A stretch of 9,892 nt of DNA from Planctomycetes bacterium RIFCSPHIGHO2_12_FULL_52_36 (GTDB lineage: Bacteria; Planctomycetota; Brocadiia; Brocadiales; Bathyanammoxibiaceae). The DNA lies in contig MHYW01000064.1 in the NCBI GenBank assembly GCA_001828545.1, positions 1 through 9,892 of the forward strand. Direction: 5' to 3'. Of this stretch, positions 1 through 5,860 are shown one piece after another (position 1 is the first letter of the stretch; each line of letters opens with the position of its first letter). The notes below the pieces were generated by a model. It had not been told where the DNA came from and did no database searches. It was given only the letters and a program-made list of their open reading frames with translations. The position numbers and the translations under genes are program-made.

Positions 1-534
1 CACCTGGGTGAAGTACAGGTCGTTTGTTAATCTGGACATAAGCTCCCCGCTCTTCCTGGCCTCAAAGAAACTTAGGGATTGGGGTAAGAGGCTGGCGCAT
101 AGACGGTTACTCAGGTCTACGTACACCCTCCACATGACAAAATGTTTGAGGTAATCCTGTGCGTATCCAAAGAGGAATATCAGCGGGGCAAGGGCGATGG
201 CCAGGAGTCCTATGCCTTTATAACTGTTGGTGTGTTTTGCCCAGAACGTACGCAACCCCTCTGGAATAAATTGACGTAGGTAGTCCCTGATACCGTCTTG
301 TTGGGGATTCTTCTGAGGGGCAGCACTATCTGGTCTTTCTGTGGTGGGAGATGCGGTGTCTGCCGGAGGTGAGGGGAGCGTACTGCTTTTTGAGAGTTTG
401 TCCAAGACAGGCTTAATGAGGACGAGCTGGGCCCCGCTGGTGGCCGTGTAGAGGAACATAAAGACCAGGGCGAGAAACCACTCTTTCCAGTAGGGCCTGG
501 CGAAGGCTAAGAGTCTTGTACACTCCCTGAACAT
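1..534 (-). CDS. ABC exporter, MsbA-like, N-terminal transmembrane part (partial)
   Basis: I translated this frame by hand. It runs 178 codons from ATG at 534 to the window edge without a stop, so the C-terminus, including the ATPase domain, lies outside the window. The start reads MFRECTRLLAFARPYWKEW, followed by a hydrophobic helix (about residues 18-42) ending in LIKPVLDKL. Next comes a Pro/Ser/Thr-rich stretch (about 48-80) and a second hydrophobic helix (about 106-123). The last part contains FFEARKSGELMSRLTNDL, the intracellular-loop signature of type IV ABC exporters in which a G-E-L/I-x-S-R-x-x-N/D-D pattern follows the second helix. Family knowledge suggests lipid A/lipid flippase or multidrug export in the inner membrane. 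The exact substrate cannot be told without the rest. No Shine-Dalgarno sequence is visible; the upstream bases are repeat-like. It lies 98 bp downstream of the 87-aa gene and is probably cotranscribed. Confidence 0.82.
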   Translation of the reverse strand, partial: MFRECTRLLAFARPYWKEWFLALVFMFLYTATSGAQLVLIKPVLDKLSKSSTLPSPPADTASPTTERPDSAAPQKNPQQDGIRDYLRQFIPEGLRTFWAKHTNSYKGIGLLAIALAPLIFLFGYAQDYLKHFVMWRVYVDLSNRLCASLLPQSLSFFEARKSGELMSRLTNDLYFTQV

Positions 535-556
535 AATGGTTAGGGGCTGTGGGGGA

Positions 557-639
557 CAGTAGGTAGTAAGCAGTAGGCAGTAAGGAGAAGGCCAAGGGCA
601 ATGTCTTCTGCCTACTACTTACTGCTTACTGCCTACTCC
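557..639. repeat. Imperfect inverted repeat, AGTAGGCAGTAAG type
   Basis: The left arm (about 557-586) reads AGTAGGTAGTAAGCAGTAGG and onward. The right arm (about 610-639) is its near reverse complement, with roughly 26 of 30 positions pairing by eye around a loop of about 23 nt. The sequence belongs to the same low-complexity TAGT/CAGT family seen at 4601, 5756 and 9776. The right arm overlaps the stop codon of the 87-aa gene. The hairpin lies between that gene and the ABC exporter and could act as an RNA processing or partial termination element. No U-tract follows it, so I do not call it a terminator. Confidence 0.75.
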
Positions 640-896
640 TGGTCTTCGGGACAGACCCAGTGCACCTTGGATTCCCCCAGCTTCTCAATTATCTTGCCGT
701 ACTCCTTTTGAGATAGCTCGCCCAACTGTTTCCCCGTCCTTTTTACGGCCTCGTTGAATTCCTGGGCCTTTTCCACCATGTGGTCGTGGGTTTCATTTGA
801 GCCGCCGTAGATTAAGAAATCCCCTCCTTGGGTAATCCTCTTGTGCCCGTCCTTGCCATCTAACCCCAGACCGAATAGGACTGTCTTCTTTTTCAA
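633..896 (-). CDS. Small hypothetical protein, 87 aa, TTG start
   Basis: I do not recognise the family. The protein is soluble and highly charged, with no signal peptide or membrane segment. It begins MKKKTVLFGLGLDGKDGHKR and has a Gly-rich strand-like part (GGDFLIYGGS, about 24-33). A Lys/Glu-rich helical part (about 40-74) follows, and it ends HWVCPEDQE with a single Cys. The start is TTG at 896. This is well supported because AGGAG (904-908) sits 7 nt upstream and the first in-frame ATG is not until residue 40. The SD overlaps the TAG stop of the preceding gene, which ends 10 bp upstream, so the two are likely translationally coupled. Its own TAG stop (633-635) lies inside the arm of an inverted repeat. 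Function unknown; the context suggests a role linked to the exported 240-aa protein or the exporter. Confidence 0.72.
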   Translation of the reverse strand: MKKKTVLFGLGLDGKDGHKRITQGGDFLIYGGSNETHDHMVEKAQEFNEAVKRTGKQLGELSQKEYGKIIEKLGESKVHWVCPEDQE

Positions 897-906
897 GTCA
901 ACGCTC

Positions 907-1629
907 CTACGAAGAAAATGGGTTAACTATCTCATTGTATCCCAACTTCTTAAAGCCAAGTAGACGGCGTTTATTACTGGGGACTATTATGACCTCGTAC
1001 ACCTTGCTCTTGAGGGATACCTCCTCCTCCCCATCGCAAAGGATTACCTCGTAAGAGACCCCCCATTGGTTGGTATCGGCAGGCTCTCTAAAATTGTTGG
1101 CGATTATGCCTGCCAGTTCCGAGGTCTCTGGCAGTAAGAAGGTTACTACTATCCTGTTAGTGTGTAGCTGATGGCTCTTGAAGCAAAGGACGTCAGCCTT
1201 AACCCCTGAGGCAAACTCACTGACCACGCTGGCCAGGTCTTTTAACTCTACAGGGTTCTCCTTCAGGTACACCCAGTACTTCTTCACCTTCTGCACTGCC
1301 TGGGGTTGACTCTTATCCCAGGCATACTGGAGTCTGTAGAGGAGTTTCTTGCCTGCCCTCTCCACGGGGAACATCTCATCCCTGGGGACGTTGGGGTCTG
1401 CCCAGAACTTGGGCTCTACCTGACTTGCCTCCTCTACCGGGTATAGCCAGTATCTTCGGTAAGGTATCTCCTCAAGGTAGTAATCCTTGGGCATGCCCAG
1501 TTTCCCGTGGATAGCCTCCATAGTGAGTCCAAGCATACCATCCTGGAGGTGCTCCTCCCCGATTAGTTGAGAGGCCGTAAAGAGCGCCCCAAAGAATGCC
1601 ATTACAGCAAAAATCTTTAACCTGTTCAT
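907..1629 (-). CDS. Exported hypothetical protein, 240 aa
   Basis: The protein begins MNRLKIFAVMAFFGALFTAS, a typical signal peptide with a basic n-region and a hydrophobic core at about residues 6-20. This implies export to the periplasm or envelope; no lipobox Cys is visible. Just after it, residues about 33-50 read LGLTMEAIHGKLGMPKDYY. That loosely matches the G-x-T-x-x-x-(V/I)-x-x-x-x-G-x-P pattern at the start of SmpA/OmlA (BamE-like) small envelope domains, but this is only a motif-level resemblance. The remainder has alternating strands and a Lys-rich middle and is not recognised. The start ATG at 1629 is preceded by GGGAGGG (1639-1645) with 9 nt spacing and by a strong promoter. It is the first gene of the likely operon with the 87-aa gene and the ABC exporter. 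Confidence 0.78.
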   Translation of the reverse strand: MNRLKIFAVMAFFGALFTASQLIGEEHLQDGMLGLTMEAIHGKLGMPKDYYLEEIPYRRYWLYPVEEASQVEPKFWADPNVPRDEMFPVERAGKKLLYRLQYAWDKSQPQAVQKVKKYWVYLKENPVELKDLASVVSEFASGVKADVLCFKSHQLHTNRIVVTFLLPETSELAGIIANNFREPADTNQWGVSYEVILCDGEEEVSLKSKVYEVIIVPSNKRRLLGFKKLGYNEIVNPFSS

Positions 1630-1656
1630 TATTTAAGTCCCTCCCATAAACCGTTT

Positions 1657-1685
1657 CTTATAGCATATTTATACCATTATGTCAA
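1657..1685 (-). promoter_or_regulatory. Sigma-70-type promoter for the 240-aa gene operon
   Basis: On the minus strand, TTGACA (1680-1685) is followed after exactly 17 nt by TATAAG (1657-1662). This is a perfect -35 and a 5/6 -10. Transcription would start near 1650, giving a leader of about 20 nt that contains the GGGAGGG ribosome binding site. Confidence 0.75.
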
Positions 1686-1715
1686 ACCTTGTTCTTTTGT
1701 AGGTTTGTAGGGGCA

Positions 1716-1793
1716 TCCGCCTCAGGCGGACTCGCCACAAAGGACAGGGCTGAAGCCCTGTCCCTACAACTGGGCAGGGGCAAGCCCTGCCCC
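1716..1793. repeat. Cluster of three short palindromes
   Basis: Three perfect or near-perfect hairpins lie in tandem: TCCGCCTCAGGCGGA (1716-1730), GGACAGGG-TGAA-type (1742-1763) and GGGCAGGG-GCAAG-CCCTGCCC (1772-1792). The first belongs to the 15-bp family also present at 2896, 3452, 6498 and 6605. The third belongs to the GGGGCAGG family at 3534 and 5643. They occupy the gap between the amidohydrolase stop and the next promoter. They could stop or stabilise transcripts, but no U-tract follows. Confidence 0.8.
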
Positions 1794-1815
1794 TACAGAA
1801 CCCTTGTTTTCTGGC

Positions 1816-3438
1816 TTATGGGGGAGTTTCTTCCTTGAGGTTATTGTAAACAATTTGTCCGTCCAGGACGGTCATTACTACCGCGATGTCCCTGATTTCT
1901 TCCCGCAGGCAAGTGGTTGGGTCATGAGATAGGACGACCAGGTCTGCCAGCTTGCCCATACGGAGGGTGCCCTTAGAATCTTCCTCAAAGGAGGAATAGG
2001 CCCCGGCCTTTGTGTAGCATGAGATGGCCTCCATGGGGCTGATACTACTCTCATGCACGGGGTGGTTGACTGCGGAGTGGATGCCGTAGATAGGCCCGGG
2101 GGGCATACCGTCTGAGCCAAAGACAAGGGGGATGGACTTCCTGAGAAATTTGGCCAGGGGGTTCATCCTCTTCCACCTGTCCAGTCCGAGCCTCTTTTGA
2201 TATAGTCCGCCCGGCTGACCCCACATGGAGACGAAGTTGGGCTGGGCAGATACCGTAAGCCCCAGTTCTTTTATCCTTTCTATTGCCCCCTCAGGGACAA
2301 GCTCGCAGTGCTCCATGCGGTGTCTGTGCCCCTTCACTGGATACCTCTCCAGTACCTCTTCCATGGCGTCCAGCACGAGCAGTATTGCCCTATCACCAAT
2401 GGCATGTAGGGATAACTGCTGGCCAGCCTTGTGGAGGGGGGACAGTGCCTCCTTTAACCCCTTCTCTTCCCAATAGAGTTGGCCCAGATTGTTTGGTTCA
2501 TCCGTGTAGGGTTCCAAGAGGGCGGCACTATGTGCCCCCAGGGAGCCATCGGTAAAGAATTTCACTGCCCCTGACTTCATGGAGGGGGATATTTCCCCCT
2601 TCGGATACCATGCTACCCCCGTCTTTTCATCCCAGGTAGGACAGAAATAGGGCCTGAGGAGTAACTTCCCGGTCTCGGCGAATTTCTTTATGAGAGAGAA
2701 GTTAGAGCTGATATGGTGTACCGAGGTTATCCCCAGGGCAATCAGCCTCTTCTGCACCTCCTCCAGGGCAGAGAGCATCTCTTGTTCAGAAAACTCCAGA
2801 CAGGATTCTACCCTGCTCTTTGCCCTCTCCTGCACGAGGCCGGTGGGTTTTGCGGTCTTTGGGTTGTAAAATAGGCCAGTGACCCCCACGGATAGTCCGC
2901 CTGAGGCGGATACCTTATTGGTACAGGGTAGGCCAGCCCGCTCCAGGGCCAGACTATTCACCAGGGCCTGGTGGAGGCATATACGCTTCAGGAAGACTGG
3001 GTTATCCGGGCAGGCGCGGTCTAGCTCCTCAAGGGTTGCGTGCCGCCCCTCCTCCCATCGGCTTTCATCCCAATGATAGCCTACCAACCACTGGCCCCTG
3101 GGTAGCCTGCCGCCCTCTTCCTTCAGGAGACTCAGGAGTTCTTTTATGGACTTGCACCCCGCAAGGTCTATCCCTGAGTGACTGCGGGCCAGCTCAAGGA
3201 GATGGAGGTGACCGTCTATAAAGCCCGGCACCACCGTACGCCCCCCCAGGTCTATCACCTCCCTGTCATTAAAGAGCCGCCGGTCTACGTCATCTTGTCC
3301 CCCCACGTAGAGTAGCCTTGCCCCGTCTGTTACTACTACCTCGGCCAGGGGGTCAGCCTCCTCCAGGGTCAATACCCTGGCATTGATGAGTACGAGGCCC
3401 TTTCGGCGTAAGGTTGGCATATTGTTCATCTTTTCCAT
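1816..3438 (-). CDS. Amidohydrolase, YtcJ / Amidohydro_3 family
   Basis: This is a metal-dependent hydrolase, 540 aa from the preferred ATG, close to the usual length of YtcJ-like proteins. The N-terminal composite beta domain (VLINARVLTL) leads to PGFIDGHLHL with the HxH metal ligands at about 77-79. The family-typical KFFTDGSLGAHSA starts at about 293. SLHAIGDRA (about 343-351), RMEHCE (about 374-379) and FGSDGMPPGPI (from about 440) supply further metal-site His and Asp residues. Family members hydrolyse N-acyl, formamide or related C-N bonds in the cytosol; the substrate is not predictable. Residues 177-181 (SASGG) are encoded exactly by a dispersed 15-bp palindrome. The frame is open to TTG at 3450, but that lies at the edge of a repeat. 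ATG at 3438, 3429 or 3420 are all possible and none has a strong SD. The stop is TAA. It is 106 bp downstream of trpD. Confidence 0.88.
   Translation of the reverse strand: MEKMNNMPTLRRKGLVLINARVLTLEEADPLAEVVVTDGARLLYVGGQDDVDRRLFNDREVIDLGGRTVVPGFIDGHLHLLELARSHSGIDLAGCKSIKELLSLLKEEGGRLPRGQWLVGYHWDESRWEEGRHATLEELDRACPDNPVFLKRICLHQALVNSLALERAGLPCTNKVSASGGLSVGVTGLFYNPKTAKPTGLVQERAKSRVESCLEFSEQEMLSALEEVQKRLIALGITSVHHISSNFSLIKKFAETGKLLLRPYFCPTWDEKTGVAWYPKGEISPSMKSGAVKFFTDGSLGAHSAALLEPYTDEPNNLGQLYWEEKGLKEALSPLHKAGQQLSLHAIGDRAILLVLDAMEEVLERYPVKGHRHRMEHCELVPEGAIERIKELGLTVSAQPNFVSMWGQPGGLYQKRLGLDRWKRMNPLAKFLRKSIPLVFGSDGMPPGPIYGIHSAVNHPVHESSISPMEAISCYTKAGAYSSFEEDSKGTLRMGKLADLVVLSHDPTTCLREEIRDIAVVMTVLDGQIVYNNLKEETPP
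2896..2910. repeat. 15-bp palindrome inside the amidohydrolase gene
   Basis: TCCGCCTGAGGCGGA is an exact copy of the palindrome found in the intergenic regions at 3452, 6498 and 6605. Here it sits in frame in the amidohydrolase gene, where the minus strand reads TCC GCC TCA GGC GGA, giving Ser-Ala-Ser-Gly-Gly. The position is a loop between the LxRAGL helix region and the NPKTAKPTGL segment. Confidence 0.9.
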
Positions 3439-3451
3439 TAGTAGCCGCAAC

Positions 3452-3558
3452 TCCGCCTGAGGCGGATCCGCCTAAGGCGTGACTTTAGGTTGCGTGTTCT
3501 ACTTACGCAGGCTAAAGCCTGCGGCTACCTAACAGGGGCAGGTTTGAAACCTGCCCCT
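3452..3558. repeat. Cluster of four palindromes between trpD and amidohydrolase
   Basis: The gap is almost entirely repeats. It contains TCCGCCTGAGGCGGA (3452-3466), then TCCGCCTAAGGCG (3467-3479) with a GTGACTTTAGG tail. Next are CGCAGGCTAAAGCCTGCG (3506-3523) and AGGGGCAGG-TTTGAAA-CCTGCCCCT (3534-3558). The 3453-3488 stretch matches 6556-6592 at about 31 of 37 positions, so the first two palindromes travel as a unit. The last hairpin overlaps the trpD stop codon. Confidence 0.82.
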
Positions 3559-4600
3559 ACACCTTCCAACTGACCTCTACAAGCCTTGACAGGCACTGAC
3601 TGGCCCTGCCTGAGTCCAGGGATTGGGTGGCCAGAGAAAGCCCTTCCCTGAGGTCACTGGCCAGTCCACCCACCATGATGGCTGCCGCCGCATTGAGGAG
3701 TACGATGTCCCTCTTGGGGCGATCAGCCTGCCCTGCACCCTTGTGGTGCGGGGATAACCTCCCCAGTATCCCCTTTATCACCTCGGCACTCTCCTGTGCC
3801 CCCCGGACCTCCAGGTCTTTCAGGCTAGCCCTCTTTATCCCCAGGTCTTCGGGCTGGAGATAGGAGGTCTTGATACTACCCCCATTTAGCTCCGTGATTT
3901 TAGTCTTATCAGTGGTGGTAAGTTCGTCCAGGCCGTCAAGTCCGCTTGCCACCAGTGCCCTCTCCGTGCCCAGGTTCTTTAACACCTGGGCCAGGGTCTC
4001 GGTAAGGGCTTGGGAGAATACGCCGATGAGCTGACGGCTCCTGGGGACGGGGTTGGTCAGGGGGCCAAGGACGTTAAAGGCCGTGCGGATGCCCAACTCC
4101 TTTCGGGGTTCTGATGCAAAACGCATGGACTTATGAAAGAGGGGGGCAAAGAGGAACCCTATCCCTGCCTCCTTGATACAGCGGACGACGACGGCAGGGT
4201 CTGCCTCAATGTTAACCCCCAGAAGCCTCAATACGTCAGCACTGCCAGAGAGACCGGTAGCGGCCTTGTTGCCGTGTTTTGCCACCTTAAGCCCTGCCCC
4301 GGCCACCACAAAGGCGGCGGCGGTGGAGATGTTGAAGGTATTCCTGGCATCCCCGCCAGTGCCGCAGGTATCTACTACCACCATGTCTTCCAGTGGCAGT
4401 GGGGTAACCCTTGCCCGCATCACCCTGGCCATCCCCGTGAACTCCTCCACCGTCTCCCCTTTCATCCTCAGGGCGGTGAGGAAGGAGGCTATCTGGGCCG
4501 GTGAGGCGAGACCCTCCATGATTTCTTCCATGCAGGCAGAGGTCTCCCCTTCCGTGAGGTCTTGTCTCTCTACCAGTCTTGCTATGGACTCTTTAATCAT
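3557..4600 (-). CDS. trpD: Anthranilate phosphoribosyltransferase
   Basis: TrpD transfers phosphoribose from PRPP to anthranilate, the second step of tryptophan synthesis; it is a cytosolic dimer of the nucleoside phosphorylase III fold. The 347-aa product has the helical N-terminal domain and then DTCGTGGDARNTFNIST (PRPP loop, about 77-93). KHGNKAATGLSGSADVL (108-124), FAPLFHKSMRF (151-161), RKELGIRTAFNVLGPLTNP (166-184) and GLDGLDELTTT (220-230) follow, all characteristic. Just before the conserved RDIVLLNAAAA (297-307), residues 284-290 (PHHKGAG) are encoded by a copy of a dispersed palindrome, making this surface segment longer than I expect for the family. The stop TAG lies inside another repeat. 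ATG at 4600 directly follows a CAGTCAG-type repeat and has no SD. No other trp gene is adjacent. Confidence 0.95.
   Translation of the reverse strand: MIKESIARLVERQDLTEGETSACMEEIMEGLASPAQIASFLTALRMKGETVEEFTGMARVMRARVTPLPLEDMVVVDTCGTGGDARNTFNISTAAAFVVAGAGLKVAKHGNKAATGLSGSADVLRLLGVNIEADPAVVVRCIKEAGIGFLFAPLFHKSMRFASEPRKELGIRTAFNVLGPLTNPVPRSRQLIGVFSQALTETLAQVLKNLGTERALVASGLDGLDELTTTDKTKITELNGGSIKTSYLQPEDLGIKRASLKDLEVRGAQESAEVIKGILGRLSPHHKGAGQADRPKRDIVLLNAAAAIMVGGLASDLREGLSLATQSLDSGRASQCLSRLVEVSWKV
3731..3753. repeat. Palindrome inserted in frame in trpD
   Basis: CCCTGCACC-CTTGT-GGTGCGGGG is a 9-bp-stem hairpin with one mismatch. It shares the 18-mer CCTGCACCCTTGTGGTGC with the intergenic copy at 4703-4720, 970 bp away. 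On the trpD coding strand it reads as Pro-His-His-Lys-Gly-Ala-Gly without breaking the frame. Confidence 0.88.
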
Positions 4601-4811
4601 TTATCAGCAGTCAGTAGTCAGCTATCAGCAGTCAGCAATCAGAAGCCAGCTTAACCCTCAACCTTCTCTACTCCCCTGAACCAGAAACGGTTCAGGGCTT
4701 GTCCTGCACCCTTGTGGTGCAGGGCCTACCCCCTAACCCTGAAAACATTGTAAATTGAAAATTGGAAATTTTAAAATTTCTAATTTACAACTTACAATTT
4801 CCAATTCTTTT
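4601..4811. repeat. Repeat-filled gap between cooC and trpD
   Basis: No gene is visible here. From trpD outward there is a CAGCAGTCAGTAGTCAG-type degenerate tandem repeat (4601-4650). Next is a CCTGAACC-AGAAAC-GGTTCAGG hairpin (4675-4696), then CCTGCACCCTTGTGGTGCAGG (4703-4723), the sibling of the palindrome inside trpD. An AT-rich palindromic block is centred on AAATTTTAAAATTT (4766-4779), with outer arms TTGTAAATT (4748-4756) and AATTTACAA (4782-4790). No clear promoter for trpD stands out. Confidence 0.7.
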
Positions 4812-4839
4812 CCCTCCCTACCCCCTAACCCCTAGCCCC
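4812..4839 (-). other. G-quadruplex-capable tract at the 3' end of cooC
   Basis: On the coding (minus) strand five G-tracts follow each other: GGGG, GGGG, GGGGG, GGG and GGG, separated by 1-3 nt (CTA, TTA, TA, A). This fits the G3+N1-7 quadruplex rule. The tract contains the cooC stop codon and could fold in the mRNA 3' end. It is part of the TAGGGG-type repeat family, so it may be a by-product of repeat expansion. Confidence 0.55.
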
Positions 4840-5623
4840 TAACCAGGGCCTCCTCCAGCTTCTTCAGTATAACCCTGGTCTCCTTTATAAGGGTCTCATT
4901 ACCCTCAAAAGAGGCCCTTCCTTTCAGTGAGGCTTCCTGTATTTTAGGGTTATAAGAGAGGCAACCCAATAAGGGTATGTCTTTTAGTCCTTTCTCAAGG
5001 AATTCTATTTGTTCGGGTCCCATGAGTTTATTGCCTACGGCGAAGACCCTCTTCATACCGATGTCTGAGGCCAGTCTCTTAATCTTGTGGGCCGTTTCCA
5101 GACTGGGTAGAGAAGGTTCCACGACGATGATAAGGGCATTGACCCCCTTCACCGTAGCCCTGCCCAGGTGTTCCACCCCTGCCTCCATGTCCACCACGGC
5201 CGCCTCGTCCCTCTGGAGGATGAGGTGGCTGAGGAGGTTTTTCAGGAACACGTTCTCCGGACAGGCACAGCCCCCGCCTCCCTTCTGGACTGCCCCAAGG
5301 ATTAGTAGCTTTACCCCATCCCTCTCCACCCAGAACTTCTCAGGGATGTCAGCCACAGAGGGATTGAGCTTAAAGAAGACCCCATACCCCTCGGAGGTGA
5401 CCCCCGTACGCTCCTTTATCAGTTCCCTCATCTCACACACAGGCACAAGGTCGTCTGGTATCTTTATCCCCAGGGATAAGGCCAGGCTGGGGCTGGGGTC
5501 TGCGTCAACGGCCAGTACCCTCTTTGGGGAGTGGCCCTCGCCACCCCGTGCAAGTAGCCATGCCATGGCCGCCGCCAGGGTAGTCTTTCCCGCGCCCCCT
5601 TTGCCGGAAATCGCTATCTTCAA
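4832..5623 (-). CDS. cooC: CooC-type CO dehydrogenase nickel-insertion ATPase
   Basis: CooC is a MinD-like P-loop ATPase that uses ATP to load nickel into the C-cluster of carbon monoxide dehydrogenase. The 263-aa product starts MKIAISGKGGAGKTTLAAA, with the deviant Walker A at 7-15 including the signature Lys. VDADPSPSL (39-47) follows. The CxC metal-binding pair is at C119 and C121 in GGGGCACPENVFLK. VVDMEAGVEHLGRATVKG (143-160), the switch II region typical of CooC, is intact. The start is TTG at 5623, supported by an ideal SD (AAAGGAGG) ending 4 nt upstream and by the family-typical first residues. A 17-nt-spaced promoter lies upstream. The last codons (Val-Arg-Gly-stop) merge with a TAGGGG repeat. 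No CODH subunit is in the window, so the partner enzyme is inferred. Confidence 0.9.
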   Translation of the reverse strand: MKIAISGKGGAGKTTLAAAMAWLLARGGEGHSPKRVLAVDADPSPSLALSLGIKIPDDLVPVCEMRELIKERTGVTSEGYGVFFKLNPSVADIPEKFWVERDGVKLLILGAVQKGGGGCACPENVFLKNLLSHLILQRDEAAVVDMEAGVEHLGRATVKGVNALIIVVEPSLPSLETAHKIKRLASDIGMKRVFAVGNKLMGPEQIEFLEKGLKDIPLLGCLSYNPKIQEASLKGRASFEGNETLIKETRVILKKLEEALVRG

Positions 5624-5627
5624 AGTT

Positions 5628-5633
5628 CCTCCT
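5628..5633 (-). promoter_or_regulatory. Shine-Dalgarno that fixes the TTG start of cooC
   Basis: The coding strand reads AGGAGG within AAAGGAGGAACT directly before TTG at 5623. The match to the anti-SD is essentially complete, so the non-ATG start is convincing. It may compensate for the weak initiation codon. Confidence 0.8.
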
Positions 5634-5642
5634 TTCTAATCC

Positions 5643-5671
5643 GTAGGGGCAGGTCCCAAACCTGCCCCTAC
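5643..5671. repeat. GTAGGGGCAGG palindrome in the cooC leader
   Basis: GTAGGGGCAGG (5643-5653) and CCTGCCCCTAC (5661-5671) form a perfect 11-bp stem with a 7-nt loop. It belongs to the same family as 3534-3558 and 1772-1792. It falls between the predicted promoter and the SD, so it would be in the 5' leader of the cooC mRNA. Confidence 0.88.
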
Positions 5672-5682
5672 TGTCATTAATA

Positions 5683-5711
5683 ATTATACGGGACTCCCGC
5701 AAAAATACCAA
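5683..5711 (-). promoter_or_regulatory. Sigma-70-type promoter for cooC
   Basis: On the minus strand TTGGTA (5706-5711) and TATAAT (5683-5688) are separated by 17 nt. The -10 is perfect and the -35 matches at 4 of 6. The spacer contains an 11-nt perfect palindrome, CGGGACTCCCG (5689-5699), touching the -10, which could be an operator. Confidence 0.65.
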
Positions 5712-5755
5712 TGGGCAAGGAACAGGGGGCAGGGGGTGGGGAAAGAATACAGAAT

Positions 5756-5834
5756 ACAGTAGTCAGTAGTCAGAATTTAGAATTTAGGACGACCGTTCTT
5801 TATCCTGACTACTGAATTCTGACTTCTGAATTCT
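5756..5834. repeat. Large imperfect inverted repeat between cobO and cooC
   Basis: The left arm (5756-5789) contains CAGTAGTCAGTAGTCAGAAT and TTTAGAATTTAGGA. The right arm (5803-5834) contains TCCTGACTACTGAATTCTGA and TTCTGAATTCT. They pair imperfectly around a 13-nt loop. It belongs to the AGTAGTCAG family. The gap also holds a G-rich run (5724-5741) and a C-rich run (5844-5862). No gene is seen. Confidence 0.7.
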
Positions 5835-5860
5835 TAATTCTAGCCCCTCCCCCCCAGCCC

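Noticed and set aside
1742..1793. Intrinsic terminators after the amidohydrolase gene
   Set aside because: The hairpins are strong but are followed by TTTGTGG-like sequence rather than a U-tract, and the same palindromes occur inside genes and leaders.
4601..4811. CRISPR-like array from the repeated CAGTCAG motifs
   Set aside because: The repeats are short, degenerate and unevenly spaced, with no distinct spacers and no cas genes nearby.
4601..4831. Tryptophan attenuator leader before trpD
   Set aside because: There is no short ORF with clustered Trp codons and no terminator/antiterminator pair; the hairpins belong to dispersed repeat families.
5530..5552. A third in-frame palindrome in cooC (GGGGTGGC-GAGG-GCCACTCCCC)
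   Set aside because: The stem is imperfect and I see no second copy in the window, so it may be chance, although the loop (RGGEGHSPKR) looks slightly long for the family.
4977..5639. Open frame of 220 codons on the plus strand opposite cooC
   Set aside because: The translation is Ser/Pro/Arg-rich without motifs and is fully antisense to cooC, which has a promoter, SD and conserved residues.
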